From an uncultured Candidatus Saccharibacteria bacterium (GTDB taxonomy: Bacteria > Patescibacteriota > Saccharimonadia > Saccharimonadales > Saccharimonadaceae): a stretch of DNA of 63,974 bases. Each line of letters begins with the position of its first letter. Within the stretch, counting starts at the first letter, position 1. Made by a program: the position numbers and the translations under genes. Shown here one piece after another: positions 7,962 through 16,080 of the stretch. The stretch is from contig CAPHDI010000003.1 of assembly GCA_948623715.1 (NCBI GenBank), positions 1-63,974 on the forward strand. Reading direction: 5' to 3'. The notes beneath the pieces were generated by a model that ran no database searches, was not told where the DNA came from, and was given only the letters and a program-made list of their open reading frames with translations.

Positions 7962-8707
7962 CTTATAGTCACGAAGAACCGGTCTCCTCGCGTACAGCAA
8001 GCTTCTCAGCAGTTCAATCTGGACTACTCGCTAGCAGCGATGGAGCTCAGAATGTGTCTCCGAGGTCGAGTTGGCTTAATAGAATGTTAATTCTCAGCAT
8101 TCTAGTCTTAGTTGTTACGCTTTTAGAAACAGTTGCAATGGAATTTCTTTTTAGTTTCATCGCTGCAATGATGGTCGGTCTCGTTTGCGCTCCGGTTGTA
8201 CTAAGCGAGCTGTTTCTTATATCGCCCACTTCCTGGCTACTGCGTGGCGAGGCTATTCTCTCAATTATCATGTTTTCATCTCCCGCCTTAGCACTTCTCC
8301 AGCTAATGCCAGGGGCTATTAGTCTTATTGCCGTTGGTCTACTTATCGTACTCCTGCTCCTTTCAGCTCTTTTCTCTGCTATGTGGCGAAAGTCATCGCC
8401 GCAAATTTCACACTCCTCTCGCATTTTATTGTTCACTGGTCTATCATTCGGACTTATTTGTATCTTCGCCTTAATTGTCAATAAAATCATCGAGGCTATT
8501 ACGAGTAGCCCCTATCAATATTTCAGCGAATCCATGGTATCCATGATCTGCGCATTCTTTCTTACTCCTGTCGCTTTCATTGTCAATGTCATCGCAACGA
8601 TCAAGGGTTACGATGCTGAGGAGCCTACTAGGGTCTTCCCTCTGACCATGTCAGCTATACTAATAATTTGCGCTATATTGGCAGTTATATCTCCTCCTTC
8701 ACTCTAA
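7958..8707 (+). CDS. Multi-pass membrane protein of unknown function
   Basis: The protein has 249 residues. An N-terminal soluble segment of about 40 residues is followed by roughly six hydrophobic helices (for example about 43-65, 70-95, 120-140, 155-180, 195-215, 225-245). I recognise no family and see no catalytic motif. The ATG overlaps the uvrB stop (ATGA at 7958-7961), so translation is coupled to uvrB, but no functional link to repair is evident. The next gene follows after 31 bp with a ribosome-site region almost identical to the one used here (AAAGGAA, then GAAAAAGAAATGA), suggesting a local duplication of the initiation region. Confidence 0.8.
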   Translation: MTYSHEEPVSSRTASFSAVQSGLLASSDGAQNVSPRSSWLNRMLILSILVLVVTLLETVAMEFLFSFIAAMMVGLVCAPVVLSELFLISPTSWLLRGEAILSIIMFSSPALALLQLMPGAISLIAVGLLIVLLLLSALFSAMWRKSSPQISHSSRILLFTGLSFGLICIFALIVNKIIEAITSSPYQYFSESMVSMICAFFLTPVAFIVNVIATIKGYDAEEPTRVFPLTMSAILIICAILAVISPPSL

Positions 8708-8738
8708 AAAGGATCCACCGCCAAAGGAAGAAAAAGAA

Positions 8739-9398
8739 ATGAACCAGAAAAAACACATCTCCCTCATTCTCGCCTTCACCGCCCTCATCATTATAATCCT
8801 CGGCCTATTCTACGGTCTTAACATTATCCCGCACCGCGCCTACTCCGACGCCGACTTCGGTATTGAGCCTTACCTAAGTCAAGTCGATCAAGACGGCGAC
8901 GGCCTCGATGATCAGACCGACATCCTAGTTAGCGCTAGGGGATATCTCGCCACGAATCCCGTATATCAGAGCAGATATTACGCTGGCGGCTACCCAGACG
9001 ACGGTTACGGCGTCTGCACTGATGTTGTAGCGCAGGCGCTCATGGGTGCCGGCTATGACCTTATGGAGCTTGTCGACCAAGATATCCATGATAGCCCTGA
9101 GAGTTACGATGTCGATATTCCGGACAAAAACATCGATTTTCGCCGCGTGGAAAACCTCCAAGTTTATTTCCGTCGCCACGCCCAGATCCTTTCGACCAAC
9201 CCTAGACAGTTTACTGAGTGGCATGGCGGCGACATCGTCGTTTTCCGAGATCATATTGGTATCGTCTCCGACCACCGCAATAAAAATGGCGTGCCTTTTC
9301 TCATTCATCACTATAGCCCGCTTCAGGCTACTTACGAAGAAGATGTCCTCGAAAGTTACTCCGCCGAAGACATCATCGGCCACTATCGTATTAGTTAA
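8739..9398 (+). CDS. DUF1287 family protein, membrane-anchored
   Basis: The protein has 219 residues. One N-terminal membrane segment or uncleaved signal (about 8-28) is followed by an extracytoplasmic domain. The motif YPDDGYGVCTDVVAQAL (Cys at about 89) and a later histidine in RDHIGIVSDHRN match DUF1287, a family with an NlpC/P60-like Cys-His arrangement thought to act on cell-wall or amide substrates. An EF-hand-like acidic loop, DQDGDGLDD (about 49-57), could bind calcium. The gene closes the ligA-uvrB run and is followed by a clear terminator. Confidence 0.8.
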   Translation: MNQKKHISLILAFTALIIIILGLFYGLNIIPHRAYSDADFGIEPYLSQVDQDGDGLDDQTDILVSARGYLATNPVYQSRYYAGGYPDDGYGVCTDVVAQALMGAGYDLMELVDQDIHDSPESYDVDIPDKNIDFRRVENLQVYFRRHAQILSTNPRQFTEWHGGDIVVFRDHIGIVSDHRNKNGVPFLIHHYSPLQATYEEDVLESYSAEDIIGHYRIS

Positions 9399-9429
9399 TA
9401 AGAAAATCGCTCGTCCGGGATTAAAAATC

Positions 9430-9454
9430 GCCACCCCATTTGGGGTGGCTTTGG
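9430..9454 (+). terminator. Intrinsic terminator after the DUF1287 gene
   Basis: GCCACCCC-ATTT-GGGGTGGC is a perfect 8 bp stem followed by TTTGG, a weak U-tract. Confidence 0.8.
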
Positions 9455-9523
9455 AAAGTTACTAAGGAATCATGTGTTTAATCGAACCGGTTCACGCTCT
9501 CCGCTCCCCGAGCAGATATCAGC

Positions 9524-10174
9524 TCACGCACTCAGGCCTTCTGCCAGCAGCTGCTGTCGGGCCGCGCGCTTTCGTGCCAGCGTCTCGCGGTGCTTCGGGC
9601 TGTCGACATTCGGTTCTAGCCCGGCCGCGGTCAGCACCGCATTCCAGCATGGATAGCGTTTCAGGTAAATCCACAGCGCATACCCGCATAGCCCTGCCTC
9701 CGCGTTTTTCCGCGTAGGCGTACGATTGAGCACTCTCGCCGACTCTCGAAGCATCTCCAGCAGATCTTCATGCGAGGGAAATGTCAAGGGTCGGCCGAGC
9801 ATTCGCAGGGCATTGTCGATACCGCCGCAGTAAATCGCGAAATCTCGCAAATGTGGCATCTGCAGATCTTTACTGATCTGGTACCGCGAGACCCGCAGCT
9901 CAGTCTGGTTACACTTCTTCTCCAGTCGCTCTAGGACCCAATCCTGCTTCGGCTGGATCCGCTCGAGCTCCGCTGCCGTCAAGAACCCGCCCACCAGCTT
10001 CGCCGCTTGGATCAACGCCGCGTATCCCGCAAAACGGGCGCCGACGAGACTTTGCGACGGCCCTTCTGGGTCATTGCGCAGCTCGCGGACTGACGGCCAG
10101 CGACCAGCTTCCGCGTACTTAGCGATCACCCAGTCAATCATGCTTTGGTCGGTGTAGTAACGATCATTAATCAA
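9524..10174 (-). CDS. Homing-endonuclease-associated repeat protein 1
   Basis: The protein has 216 residues built from about three helical modules of 50-60 residues. The last module (about 135-185) reads ARVLNRTPTRKNAEAG, then WIYLKRYPCWNAVLTAAGL, which fits the HNH/homing-endonuclease-associated repeat (G..PT......Y....F..W..AL.AAGL). No HNH or GIY-YIG nuclease motif is present, so this is only the DNA-binding-type part. The start is a TTG at 10174 with GGAG about 10 nt upstream. It lies 28 bp downstream of a second protein of the same type, in one transcription unit. Confidence 0.7.
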   Translation of the reverse strand: MINDRYYTDQSMIDWVIAKYAEAGRWPSVRELRNDPEGPSQSLVGARFAGYAALIQAAKLVGGFLTAAELERIQPKQDWVLERLEKKCNQTELRVSRYQISKDLQMPHLRDFAIYCGGIDNALRMLGRPLTFPSHEDLLEMLRESARVLNRTPTRKNAEAGLCGYALWIYLKRYPCWNAVLTAAGLEPNVDSPKHRETLARKRAARQQLLAEGLSA

Positions 10175-10202
10175 TCAATAGCCACTCCTTTTCCATGTGT
10201 CA

Positions 10203-10829
10203 TCAAGCTGCGTGCCCGAGTATCGTCGAAGCCAGCAGCAAGTCAGCTGCGACTGCAACCTGCCGCCACTTCCCGTCGCCAAGCTTTTTGATCAGATAGG
10301 ACGAGCTGTGCGGCGGGTTACCGGCATCATGTTTCGCTACCGTTGGCAATAGGCCGCTTTCTCCATACAGTTCACGCAATTCTGTGACCAGTGCTTCGAT
10401 CTCCTCCGGGCTGACAGTCTCTTTCTTGCGTCCGCCAGTCACCTTACGGGTTTCGAGCCCTGCCGCCTTGAGTGCGGCATTCCAGCTACCGAAGCGCTTT
10501 TCGTACATATGCTTGCTGTAGGGCAGGCGTCCGGCCGCTGCATCGGTGGTTTTCGGTGACCGGCTGTACTTCTTCGCAAACTCGCGCAAACTTCTGATCA
10601 GGTCATCTTCATTCGGCGTCGCCGGGTAGAATCCACCCGCCCGGATGTAGCTGTATACAGTCTTGAACGATCCCTTGATCAGATGGATATGTGGGCATAG
10701 TGGATCGGTCTCGATGTCCTTGATGGAGAATTTGACTTTGCCCTCACGGGCAGCTTTCTCTCTGAGCAGCCTAAGGGCTCGCTCGCGGAAAGTTTCGACC
10801 TGGACATATTCGCCAACACCGTAAACCAT
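10203..10829 (-). CDS. Homing-endonuclease-associated repeat protein 2
   Basis: The protein has 208 residues. The central module (about 75-125) reads LREFAKKYSRSPKTTDAAAG, then YEKRFGSWNAALKAAGLE, a close match to the homing-endonuclease-associated repeat. Weaker modules flank it. There is no nuclease motif. The start was taken at ATG 10829 (AGGAG about 11 nt upstream). An in-frame ATG at 10877 sits at the predicted transcription start and is unlikely. The gene is driven by the TTGACT-17-TGTGCTATAATGG promoter at 10911-10883 and runs into the related downstream gene. It could be a DNA-binding regulator derived from a homing element. Confidence 0.7.
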   Translation of the reverse strand: MVYGVGEYVQVETFRERALRLLREKAAREGKVKFSIKDIETDPLCPHIHLIKGSFKTVYSYIRAGGFYPATPNEDDLIRSLREFAKKYSRSPKTTDAAAGRLPYSKHMYEKRFGSWNAALKAAGLETRKVTGGRKKETVSPEEIEALVTELRELYGESGLLPTVAKHDAGNPPHSSSYLIKKLGDGKWRQVAVAADLLLASTILGHAA

Positions 10830-10882
10830 ACTTATCACGACTCCTTTCGAGGAACTAGAATAAAATAATACTCTCATCTACC

Positions 10883-10911
10883 ATTATAGCACAGATTACG
10901 ATAAAAGTCAA
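10883..10911 (-). promoter_or_regulatory. Promoter of the repeat-protein pair (minus)
   Basis: On the minus strand: TTGACT (10911-10906), a 17 bp spacer and TATAAT (10888-10883) in the context TGTGCTATAATGG. It diverges from the promoter at 10983. Between the two lies about 70 bp with no other feature that I can see. Confidence 0.8.
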
Positions 10912-10982
10912 GATTTTGAGCTCAAGATAAGCTCTACTATCGACATTTTTCAGACAGAGCCTTAGTTTTTATGTTTTACCTA

Positions 10983-11011
10983 TTGACTTTTTCAAGAAAG
11001 TGTGCTACAAT
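10983..11011 (+). promoter_or_regulatory. Promoter of the 11132 gene
   Basis: TTGACT (10983-10988), a 17 bp spacer and TACAAT (11006-11011) in the context TGTGCTACAATG. The 5' UTR is about 115 nt and ends with AGGAGG 6 nt before the ATG. I see no strong fold in the UTR. Confidence 0.8.
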
Positions 11012-11131
11012 GTAAGCATAAGAAGCAAAAGTTTCTCGAACCTTCCCAAGATATGAGAATGCTTTTGCATGCCTTTGCCCCGGCTCATCCCACAAAATCC
11101 TATCCACCCACCGTCACAAGGAGGAAATTTC

Positions 11132-11809
11132 ATGATTAAACTCAATAATGTCACCCTGTGCCCCATTTCCCAGCGTAGCCCGAAAGTCGTCATGTCGATG
11201 ATCGAAGAGATTTGTAAGGACCTCCGCGCCGCCGGCCTCACGGTCGACTATATGCCGAGGCATAATAATCTACCCCACATCAGCATCAGCGACGGCAGCG
11301 TCTACCTCTTTGATAATGCGCCTGACGAGGTCCCGCTGGCGTCCGGTGAGTGCGAAATCTTTATCGCTAACCGCCTGGCCCGCCTCCTCGAGCTGAAGAT
11401 TGTCGAGAACCGCATCAACGACCTGTACTTCGATGCTCTCTACCTCGGCTGGCGCCTCAGTGTCGAAAACTGCAAAATCGGCAACCGTACTTTGCAGGAG
11501 CTCAAGGTCTACATGAATGACACCGACGACGGTACGAAGTGCTACGCCCTCACCTACGACGGCATCGCCGAGTTTGAGGAGGATCTCGCCCGCGCCCGGC
11601 TTCGCCGTGATGTCACCTTCGAGATCGCGACCAAGTCTCATCGCGCCGAGATCCGCCTGACTACGGAGGGCTTCACTGTCGACGGCGAGCCCTATGAGCT
11701 CACGAAGCAGGACATCGCCCGCGCGAAAGAAGAGCATCCGGCCCTCAAGGGCACCTTCATGCTGACCGCTGCTGAGCGCGCCTACGATGAGGTCGCCGAG
11801 AATCTCTGA
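11132..11809 (+). CDS. Orphan protein of unknown function
   Basis: The protein has 225 residues, soluble and acidic, with no signal peptide. I recognise no family. ATG 11132 was chosen because AGGAGG lies 6 nt upstream; an upstream in-frame ATG at 11069 has no ribosome site. The gene is a self-contained unit with its own TTGACT-17-TGTGCTACAAT promoter, long 5' UTR and terminator. It resembles the other orphan units in this window (13381, 21419, 29793, 36356, 46297, 47180, 48635, 56929) in that architecture. The C-terminal third (FTVDGEPYELTKQDIARAKE) has a helix-rich look. Confidence 0.75.
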   Translation: MIKLNNVTLCPISQRSPKVVMSMIEEICKDLRAAGLTVDYMPRHNNLPHISISDGSVYLFDNAPDEVPLASGECEIFIANRLARLLELKIVENRINDLYFDALYLGWRLSVENCKIGNRTLQELKVYMNDTDDGTKCYALTYDGIAEFEEDLARARLRRDVTFEIATKSHRAEIRLTTEGFTVDGEPYELTKQDIARAKEEHPALKGTFMLTAAERAYDEVAENL

Positions 11810-11859
11810 TAACCGCCCGTCCCGGCTCGCCTCCCAAGATCCCTCTCATATCCCCCGCA

Positions 11860-11888
11860 CCCCTAGCCCTCCGCGGCTAGGGGCTTTT
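11860..11888 (+). terminator. Intrinsic terminator after the 11132 gene
   Basis: CCCCTAGCC-CTCCGC-GGCTAGGGG followed by CTTTTT. Confidence 0.9.
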
Positions 11889-12056
11889 TCTTGCTAAATC
11901 CAAACGGTCTATTTTCAGACCAGAATGTCACCAACTTCCACATTTCCCAGACAAAACCTCTTTACAACTCCTCAAAAATTAGATATTATATATAGGTAGA
12001 GTTGGAGCTGGTTGATATTAGTGCTCTGACATTATAATAAATTAAAAGGAGAAAGA

Positions 12057-13241
12057 ATGGCAAATTTTGACCGTTCCAAGCCACACATCAACGTCGGTAC
12101 GATGGGCCACGTTGACCACGGTAAAACTACTTTGACCGCTGCGATTACGAACGTTCTCGCGAAGAAACTCCCATCGGAAGTCAACAAAGCTGTCGCTTAC
12201 GATCAGATCGATAACGCTCCAGAGGAAAAGGCTCGTGGTATTACCATCGCTACTTCCCACCAGGAGTACGAATCCGACAACCGTCACTACGCCCACGTCG
12301 ATATGCCGGGCCACGCTGACTACATTAAGAACATGATTACCGGTGCTGCGCAGGTTGATGGTGCTATCCTCGTCGTTGCGGCAAACGATGGTCCTTTGCC
12401 ACAGACTCGTGAGCACGTCCTTCTCGCTCACCAGGTGAACGTCCCGAAGATTATCGTCTTCTTGAACAAGATGGATCTCGCTGATCCTGATCTCGTCGAG
12501 CTCGTCGAGATGGATGTCCGCGAACTTTTGAACAAATATGGTTTCGATGGCGACAACGCCCCGATCATCAAGGGTTCTGCTGCTAAGGCTCTCGAGGGCG
12601 ACGCTGCTAACGAAGACGCTATCATGGAACTCGTCAAGGCTATGGACGAATACTTTGATGTCCCAGAACACGATCTTGACAAGCCATTCTTGATGCCTGT
12701 CGAAGACGTCTTCTCGATCAAGGGTCGTGGTACAGTTGCCACTGGTCGTATCGAGCAGGGTGTCATCAAGCTCAACGACGAAGTTGAAATCGTCGGTCTC
12801 AAAGAGACTCAGAAGTCTGTCGTGACTGGTATCGAGGCCTTCCACAAGACTCTCGATCAGGGTCAGGCTGGTGATAACGCTGGTCTTCTTCTCCGCGGTA
12901 TTGAGCGTGAGCAGGTCGAGCGTGGTCAGGTTATTGCTGCCCCAGGTAGCATTACCCCACACACCGAATTTGAGGCTCAGGTTTACATCTTGAAGAAAGA
13001 GGAAGGCGGTCGCCACACTCCATTCTCCAAGGGTTACAAGCCACAGTTCTACTTCCGTACTACTGATGTTACCGGTGAAGTCGAGCTCCCAGCTGACAAG
13101 GAAATCGTCATGCCTGGCGATACCGTCATCTTCAAGGTGAAGTTGCTTGCTCCGATCGCTATGAACAACAACGACCGTTTCGCTATCCGCGAAGGTGGTA
13201 AGACTGTTGGTTCTGGTGTCGTAACTTCTATCATCAAGTAA
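12057..13241 (+). CDS. tuf: Elongation factor Tu
   Basis: This GTPase delivers aminoacyl-tRNA to the ribosome. It has 394 residues. G1 is GHVDHGKT (17-24), G3 is DMPGHADY (the usual DCPGH has Met for Cys), G4 is NKMD, and the C-terminal beta-barrel domains are complete. AGGAG lies just before the ATG. tuf stands alone here: it has its own terminator and is separated from rpsJ by an orphan gene, unlike the str-S10 arrangement of many bacteria. Codon use is strongly biased, as expected for a highly expressed gene. Confidence 0.99.
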   Translation: MANFDRSKPHINVGTMGHVDHGKTTLTAAITNVLAKKLPSEVNKAVAYDQIDNAPEEKARGITIATSHQEYESDNRHYAHVDMPGHADYIKNMITGAAQVDGAILVVAANDGPLPQTREHVLLAHQVNVPKIIVFLNKMDLADPDLVELVEMDVRELLNKYGFDGDNAPIIKGSAAKALEGDAANEDAIMELVKAMDEYFDVPEHDLDKPFLMPVEDVFSIKGRGTVATGRIEQGVIKLNDEVEIVGLKETQKSVVTGIEAFHKTLDQGQAGDNAGLLLRGIEREQVERGQVIAAPGSITPHTEFEAQVYILKKEEGGRHTPFSKGYKPQFYFRTTDVTGEVELPADKEIVMPGDTVIFKVKLLAPIAMNNNDRFAIREGGKTVGSGVVTSIIK

Positions 13242-13260
13242 TCAATCTTACTGATACGCA

Positions 13261-13288
13261 AAAACTCTCCTCATCCGAGGGGAGTTTT
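13261..13288 (+). terminator. Intrinsic terminator after tuf
   Basis: AAAACTCTCCTC-ATCC-GAGGGGAGTTTT, a 12 bp stem with T-run. Confidence 0.9.
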
Positions 13289-13380
13289 GCGTTGGTCTGC
13301 TTCCAATATCGTTCGGAATATGCTATAATACTATTTGTACTACTGGCGGGAATAGCGCATCTTAGAAAGGAGTGTCTGAA

Positions 13381-13977
13381 ATGTCTCAACCTGTTGACCA
13401 CGCCGATTCCACAATCGTCCCTTTCCCCGACATGACCAAGAAGTCTCCGGACGTCCCGATCCATGTTTTCCTCATCACCGACGGCCCCGACCTCAATGCC
13501 CTGCATCGCGCCCGTTTCTGTCACCGCGACAGCCAAGAGCGCATCCTCGGCTTCGACCTGATGCCGGGCGCTTTCTACGCTGAATCCGACGATGCTCCCG
13601 GCCGAATCGTTCCTGCCCTGGAACAGCCCCTGCCGATCCGTATCCGTTTGGGTTACGCCATTCCCGAAGAGGAAAATGACGACGGCGCACTCATCATCGG
13701 TCAGATCACCGACATCAGCCTCTATACGGGGTACATCACGGGCAACCCGCTTTGGCGCGATCTCCGCCAGCTTATCAAGGGTGAGGAGGTCTGTCTTAGC
13801 TACAATTTCGCGCGCAAGGAAGGTGGGCTGGTACCTCTTCCGTCCATGATTATCGGCTCAAACAGTCAGGTCCAGCGCGTGAGTCAGGACGATAAGCGCC
13901 GCGACCCCTATCGTGCGACGGCTGATTTCCGGCGCCCGCCCTATTCGCGCTCGATCAAGCCCTCGAAACTGATCTAA
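13381..13977 (+). CDS. Orphan protein of unknown function
   Basis: The protein has 198 residues, soluble, with no signal peptide. The start at ATG 13381 has AGGAG 8 nt upstream; an in-frame GTG at 13372 is possible but too close to the ribosome site. A mid-protein stretch (DGALIIGQITDISLYTGYIT, then RDLRQLIKGEEVCLSYNF) looks like beta strands. The C-terminal 35 residues are Arg/Ser/Pro-rich and probably disordered. It is a single-gene unit between tuf and rpsJ with an upstream TATAAT (about 13324) and its own terminator. Confidence 0.7.
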   Translation: MSQPVDHADSTIVPFPDMTKKSPDVPIHVFLITDGPDLNALHRARFCHRDSQERILGFDLMPGAFYAESDDAPGRIVPALEQPLPIRIRLGYAIPEEENDDGALIIGQITDISLYTGYITGNPLWRDLRQLIKGEEVCLSYNFARKEGGLVPLPSMIIGSNSQVQRVSQDDKRRDPYRATADFRRPPYSRSIKPSKLI

Positions 13978-13987
13978 CGCTCCAAGC

Positions 13988-14014
13988 ATCCCCAGCATTT
14001 GCTGGGGATTTTTC
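13988..14014 (+). terminator. Intrinsic terminator after the 13381 gene
   Basis: ATCCCCAGC-ATTT-GCTGGGGAT followed by TTTTT. Confidence 0.9.
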
Positions 14015-14024
14015 ATAAAAAGTA

Positions 14025-14053
14025 TTGACATTTTAACATAAGTATGATACAAT
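14025..14053 (+). promoter_or_regulatory. rpsJ promoter
   Basis: TTGACA (14025-14030), a 17 bp spacer and TACAAT (14048-14053). A leader of about 95 nt precedes rpsJ. I see no clear ribosomal-protein autoregulatory fold in it. Confidence 0.75.
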
Positions 14054-14152
14054 GGAAGTATAAGGAATTAAATATTGCCTTAAAAACTCATGGACAGCCC
14101 GTCTAGGAGCTATCTGAGGTTATAAGGCGAAGAAAGGTAAAAAAGGTTAAAT

Positions 14153-14479
14153 ATGACCGAAGCTAAAAAAGACGAAGGTTTGAAAATCCGTATTCGTCTC
14201 AAGGCTTATGATCACCGTGTGATTGATCAGAGCGCGAAGCAAATCGTTGACACTGCCGTCCGCACTGGCGCGACCGTCTCTGGTCCTGTGCCTCTGCCGA
14301 CCAAGCGCAGCACTTTCACTGTTGTGAAGTCTCCGCATGTCTACAAGACCGGTGGCGAGGCTTTCGAAATGAAAGTCCACAAGCGCTTGATTGATATCTC
14401 CAACGCTACTCCGAAGACGATTGATGCCCTCCAGAATCTCTCGCTTCCAGCTGGCGTTGACGCCGAAATCAAGATGTAA
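14153..14479 (+). CDS. rpsJ: 30S ribosomal protein S10
   Basis: The protein has 108 residues. The family signature is clear: IRIRLKAYDHRVIDQSAKQI near the N-terminus and GPVPLPTKRSTFTVVKSPHV (about residues 43-62), the surface that binds 16S rRNA and NusB. S10 is normally the first gene of the S10 operon (rplC, rplD follow). Here it is monocistronic, with its own promoter and a strong terminator 10 bp after the stop, so its dosage is uncoupled from the other ribosomal proteins. It also acts in antitermination with NusB in other bacteria. Confidence 0.98.
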   Translation: MTEAKKDEGLKIRIRLKAYDHRVIDQSAKQIVDTAVRTGATVSGPVPLPTKRSTFTVVKSPHVYKTGGEAFEMKVHKRLIDISNATPKTIDALQNLSLPAGVDAEIKM

Positions 14480-14488
14480 GGAAAGAAT

Positions 14489-14515
14489 AAATCCGAAGCC
14501 TAGCTTCGGATTTTT
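14489..14515 (+). terminator. Intrinsic terminator after rpsJ
   Basis: AAATCCGAAGC-CTA-GCTTCGGATTT followed by TTC. Confidence 0.9.
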
Positions 14516-14575
14516 CTTGACAGCATCGCAGATTTCTTCAAACGAAGCAATCAAGATGTAGTCAATTATTGATAG

Positions 14576-14743
14576 AGTCGCTTTGTAAATACCATTTTTG
14601 AAGGACATAAAGACTTGGCCTGAAATGCCGAGGATAGCGAACGAAGAAAATACTCGTATTTTCTTCTGAGCGACGCAGGCAGAGAGCGGCGAAGTCGTAG
14701 CGGCCCGGAGCGGTCCAAGAAAATGTGTATTTGCAAAGCGACT
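14576..14743 (+). repeat. Long-hairpin intergenic element 1
   Basis: This gene-free stretch is flanked by AGTCGCTTTGTAAATAC (14576-14592) and GTATTTGCAAAGCGACT (14727-14743), which pair over 17 bp with one G-U. Inside lie a second stem (CTTGG with CCAAG) and a perfect hairpin, GAAGAAAATA/TATTTTCTTC. The word GGACATAAAGACTTGG (about 14606-14621) recurs as GGACATGAAGACTTGG at about 40190. The architecture resembles the element at 23405-23616. It could be a structured RNA, a MITE-like element or a decayed insertion. It lies between the rpsJ terminator and the promoter of the MurF-like gene. Confidence 0.55.
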
Positions 14744-14808
14744 TTTCTGTTCTGCTGTATCTTGTGCGGATTCACCCTCAGATCCCGATAGTATGCTATA
14801 ATGGTAAC

Positions 14809-16080
14809 ATGACTTTTGTAATGCGTTTCAAGAAGCGATTCTACTTCGTTGCTGCCCGCTACTTCCGCTTCTTTGCAAACTTCGCCTTCCGTCGTTGGCG
14901 TCCTCGTGTCATTGCCGTTACTGGCTCTGCTGGCAAGACTACTATGCTCAATATGATCGAGTTTGAGCTCGGTGAGAAGGCTCATTATTCCCATGATGCG
15001 AACTCTGCTTTTGGTATCGCCTTTGATCTGCTAGGGATGGATGGCGTCCGTGGTTCGAAACTGCGTTGGATTAAGCTTATCCTCGTGTCCCCCGTGAAAG
15101 CTTTCTACTATAAGCGCAAAGGGGAATTTTACGTTGTCGAGATCGACGGCGAACGCCCGCATGAGACTGAGTTTTTGGCGAGCTGGCTCCGACCCGAAGT
15201 TACGCTCTGGGTTTCTTTTGGTCTATCTCATGCCGTCCAGTTTGAGCGCGAAGTCGCCGAGGGGAAATATGAATCCCTAGAAAAAGCCATTGCCCACGAA
15301 TTTAGCACTCTCCCTGCGAACACTACGAAGCGTGTCTATATCGATGCTGATTCTCCAGAGATGATCGAGGCTACGCAGGGAATCAAGGCGAAAGTTATCC
15401 CCCTCAGTAAGAAGCTCCTCAAACGTTACAGCGTTTATCCTTCGCGTACGGATTTCGTCTTCGAGAACGCCTCTTTTCACTTTTCTCAGCCTCAGCCGAA
15501 GGATCTCGCGATTCAGCTCGCTATGCTTGAGAATCTTGTCGACTACCTGAAGATCCCGCTCAAGACTGACTTTCGCGACATGCTCGTCGCTCCCGGTCGC
15601 AGCTCCTACTTCAAGGGTATCAAGGGTATTAACATTATCGACAGTAGCTATAATGCTCACCTTATTAGTATGCAATCGATTCTCGAAATGGTTCGTGTCC
15701 TCCACGCTGGACATAAGTGGCTAATTATTGGCGATGTCGTCGATCAAGGCAATATCGAGGGCGAAGAACATCGTAAGCTTGCGAATCTTATCGCTGATGC
15801 GAATCCCGAGATGGTCATCCTCATTGGTCGCCGCACGAAAGAATATACCGCTCCTCGCCTCAAGGAGCTCGGCATCGTCACCCGCACCACTCTTGACCCG
15901 AAAAAGGCTCTCAAATTTATCGAAAATAATATCACCGGCGATGAGACGCTTATCTTCAAGGGTAGTCAGTATCTCGAATGGATCATTGAGAAGCTTCTTG
16001 CAGATCCCGAAGACGCCGCGAAGCTTCCTCGTCGTGAAGCTGCCGCCGTCAAGCGTCGCCAGAAATGGGGTCTCGAATGA
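14809..16080 (+). CDS. MurF-like Mur ligase family protein
   Basis: The protein has 423 residues and is ATP-dependent. The P-loop is TGSAGKTT (about 39-45), followed by a Mur-ligase central domain and a C-terminal Rossmann-like domain (GHKWLIIGDVVDQGNIEGEEH, about 305-325). By family it would join an amino acid or D-Ala-D-Ala to a UDP-MurNAc precursor in the cytoplasm; the exact substrate is uncertain because the sequence diverges from canonical MurF. The start is ATG 14809, exactly 6 nt after TATAAT (14797-14802), so the mRNA is leaderless. It opens a four-gene operon joined by 4-bp ATGA overlaps (hydrolase, DegT-like, FemAB-like). The N-terminus (about 1-30) is basic and aromatic and may touch the membrane. 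Confidence 0.85.
   Translation: MTFVMRFKKRFYFVAARYFRFFANFAFRRWRPRVIAVTGSAGKTTMLNMIEFELGEKAHYSHDANSAFGIAFDLLGMDGVRGSKLRWIKLILVSPVKAFYYKRKGEFYVVEIDGERPHETEFLASWLRPEVTLWVSFGLSHAVQFEREVAEGKYESLEKAIAHEFSTLPANTTKRVYIDADSPEMIEATQGIKAKVIPLSKKLLKRYSVYPSRTDFVFENASFHFSQPQPKDLAIQLAMLENLVDYLKIPLKTDFRDMLVAPGRSSYFKGIKGINIIDSSYNAHLISMQSILEMVRVLHAGHKWLIIGDVVDQGNIEGEEHRKLANLIADANPEMVILIGRRTKEYTAPRLKELGIVTRTTLDPKKALKFIENNITGDETLIFKGSQYLEWIIEKLLADPEDAAKLPRREAAAVKRRQKWGLE

Noticed and set aside
14153..14479. rpsJ as the start of a ribosomal protein operon
   Set aside because: A strong terminator follows within 10 bp and no rplC/rplD gene is downstream.
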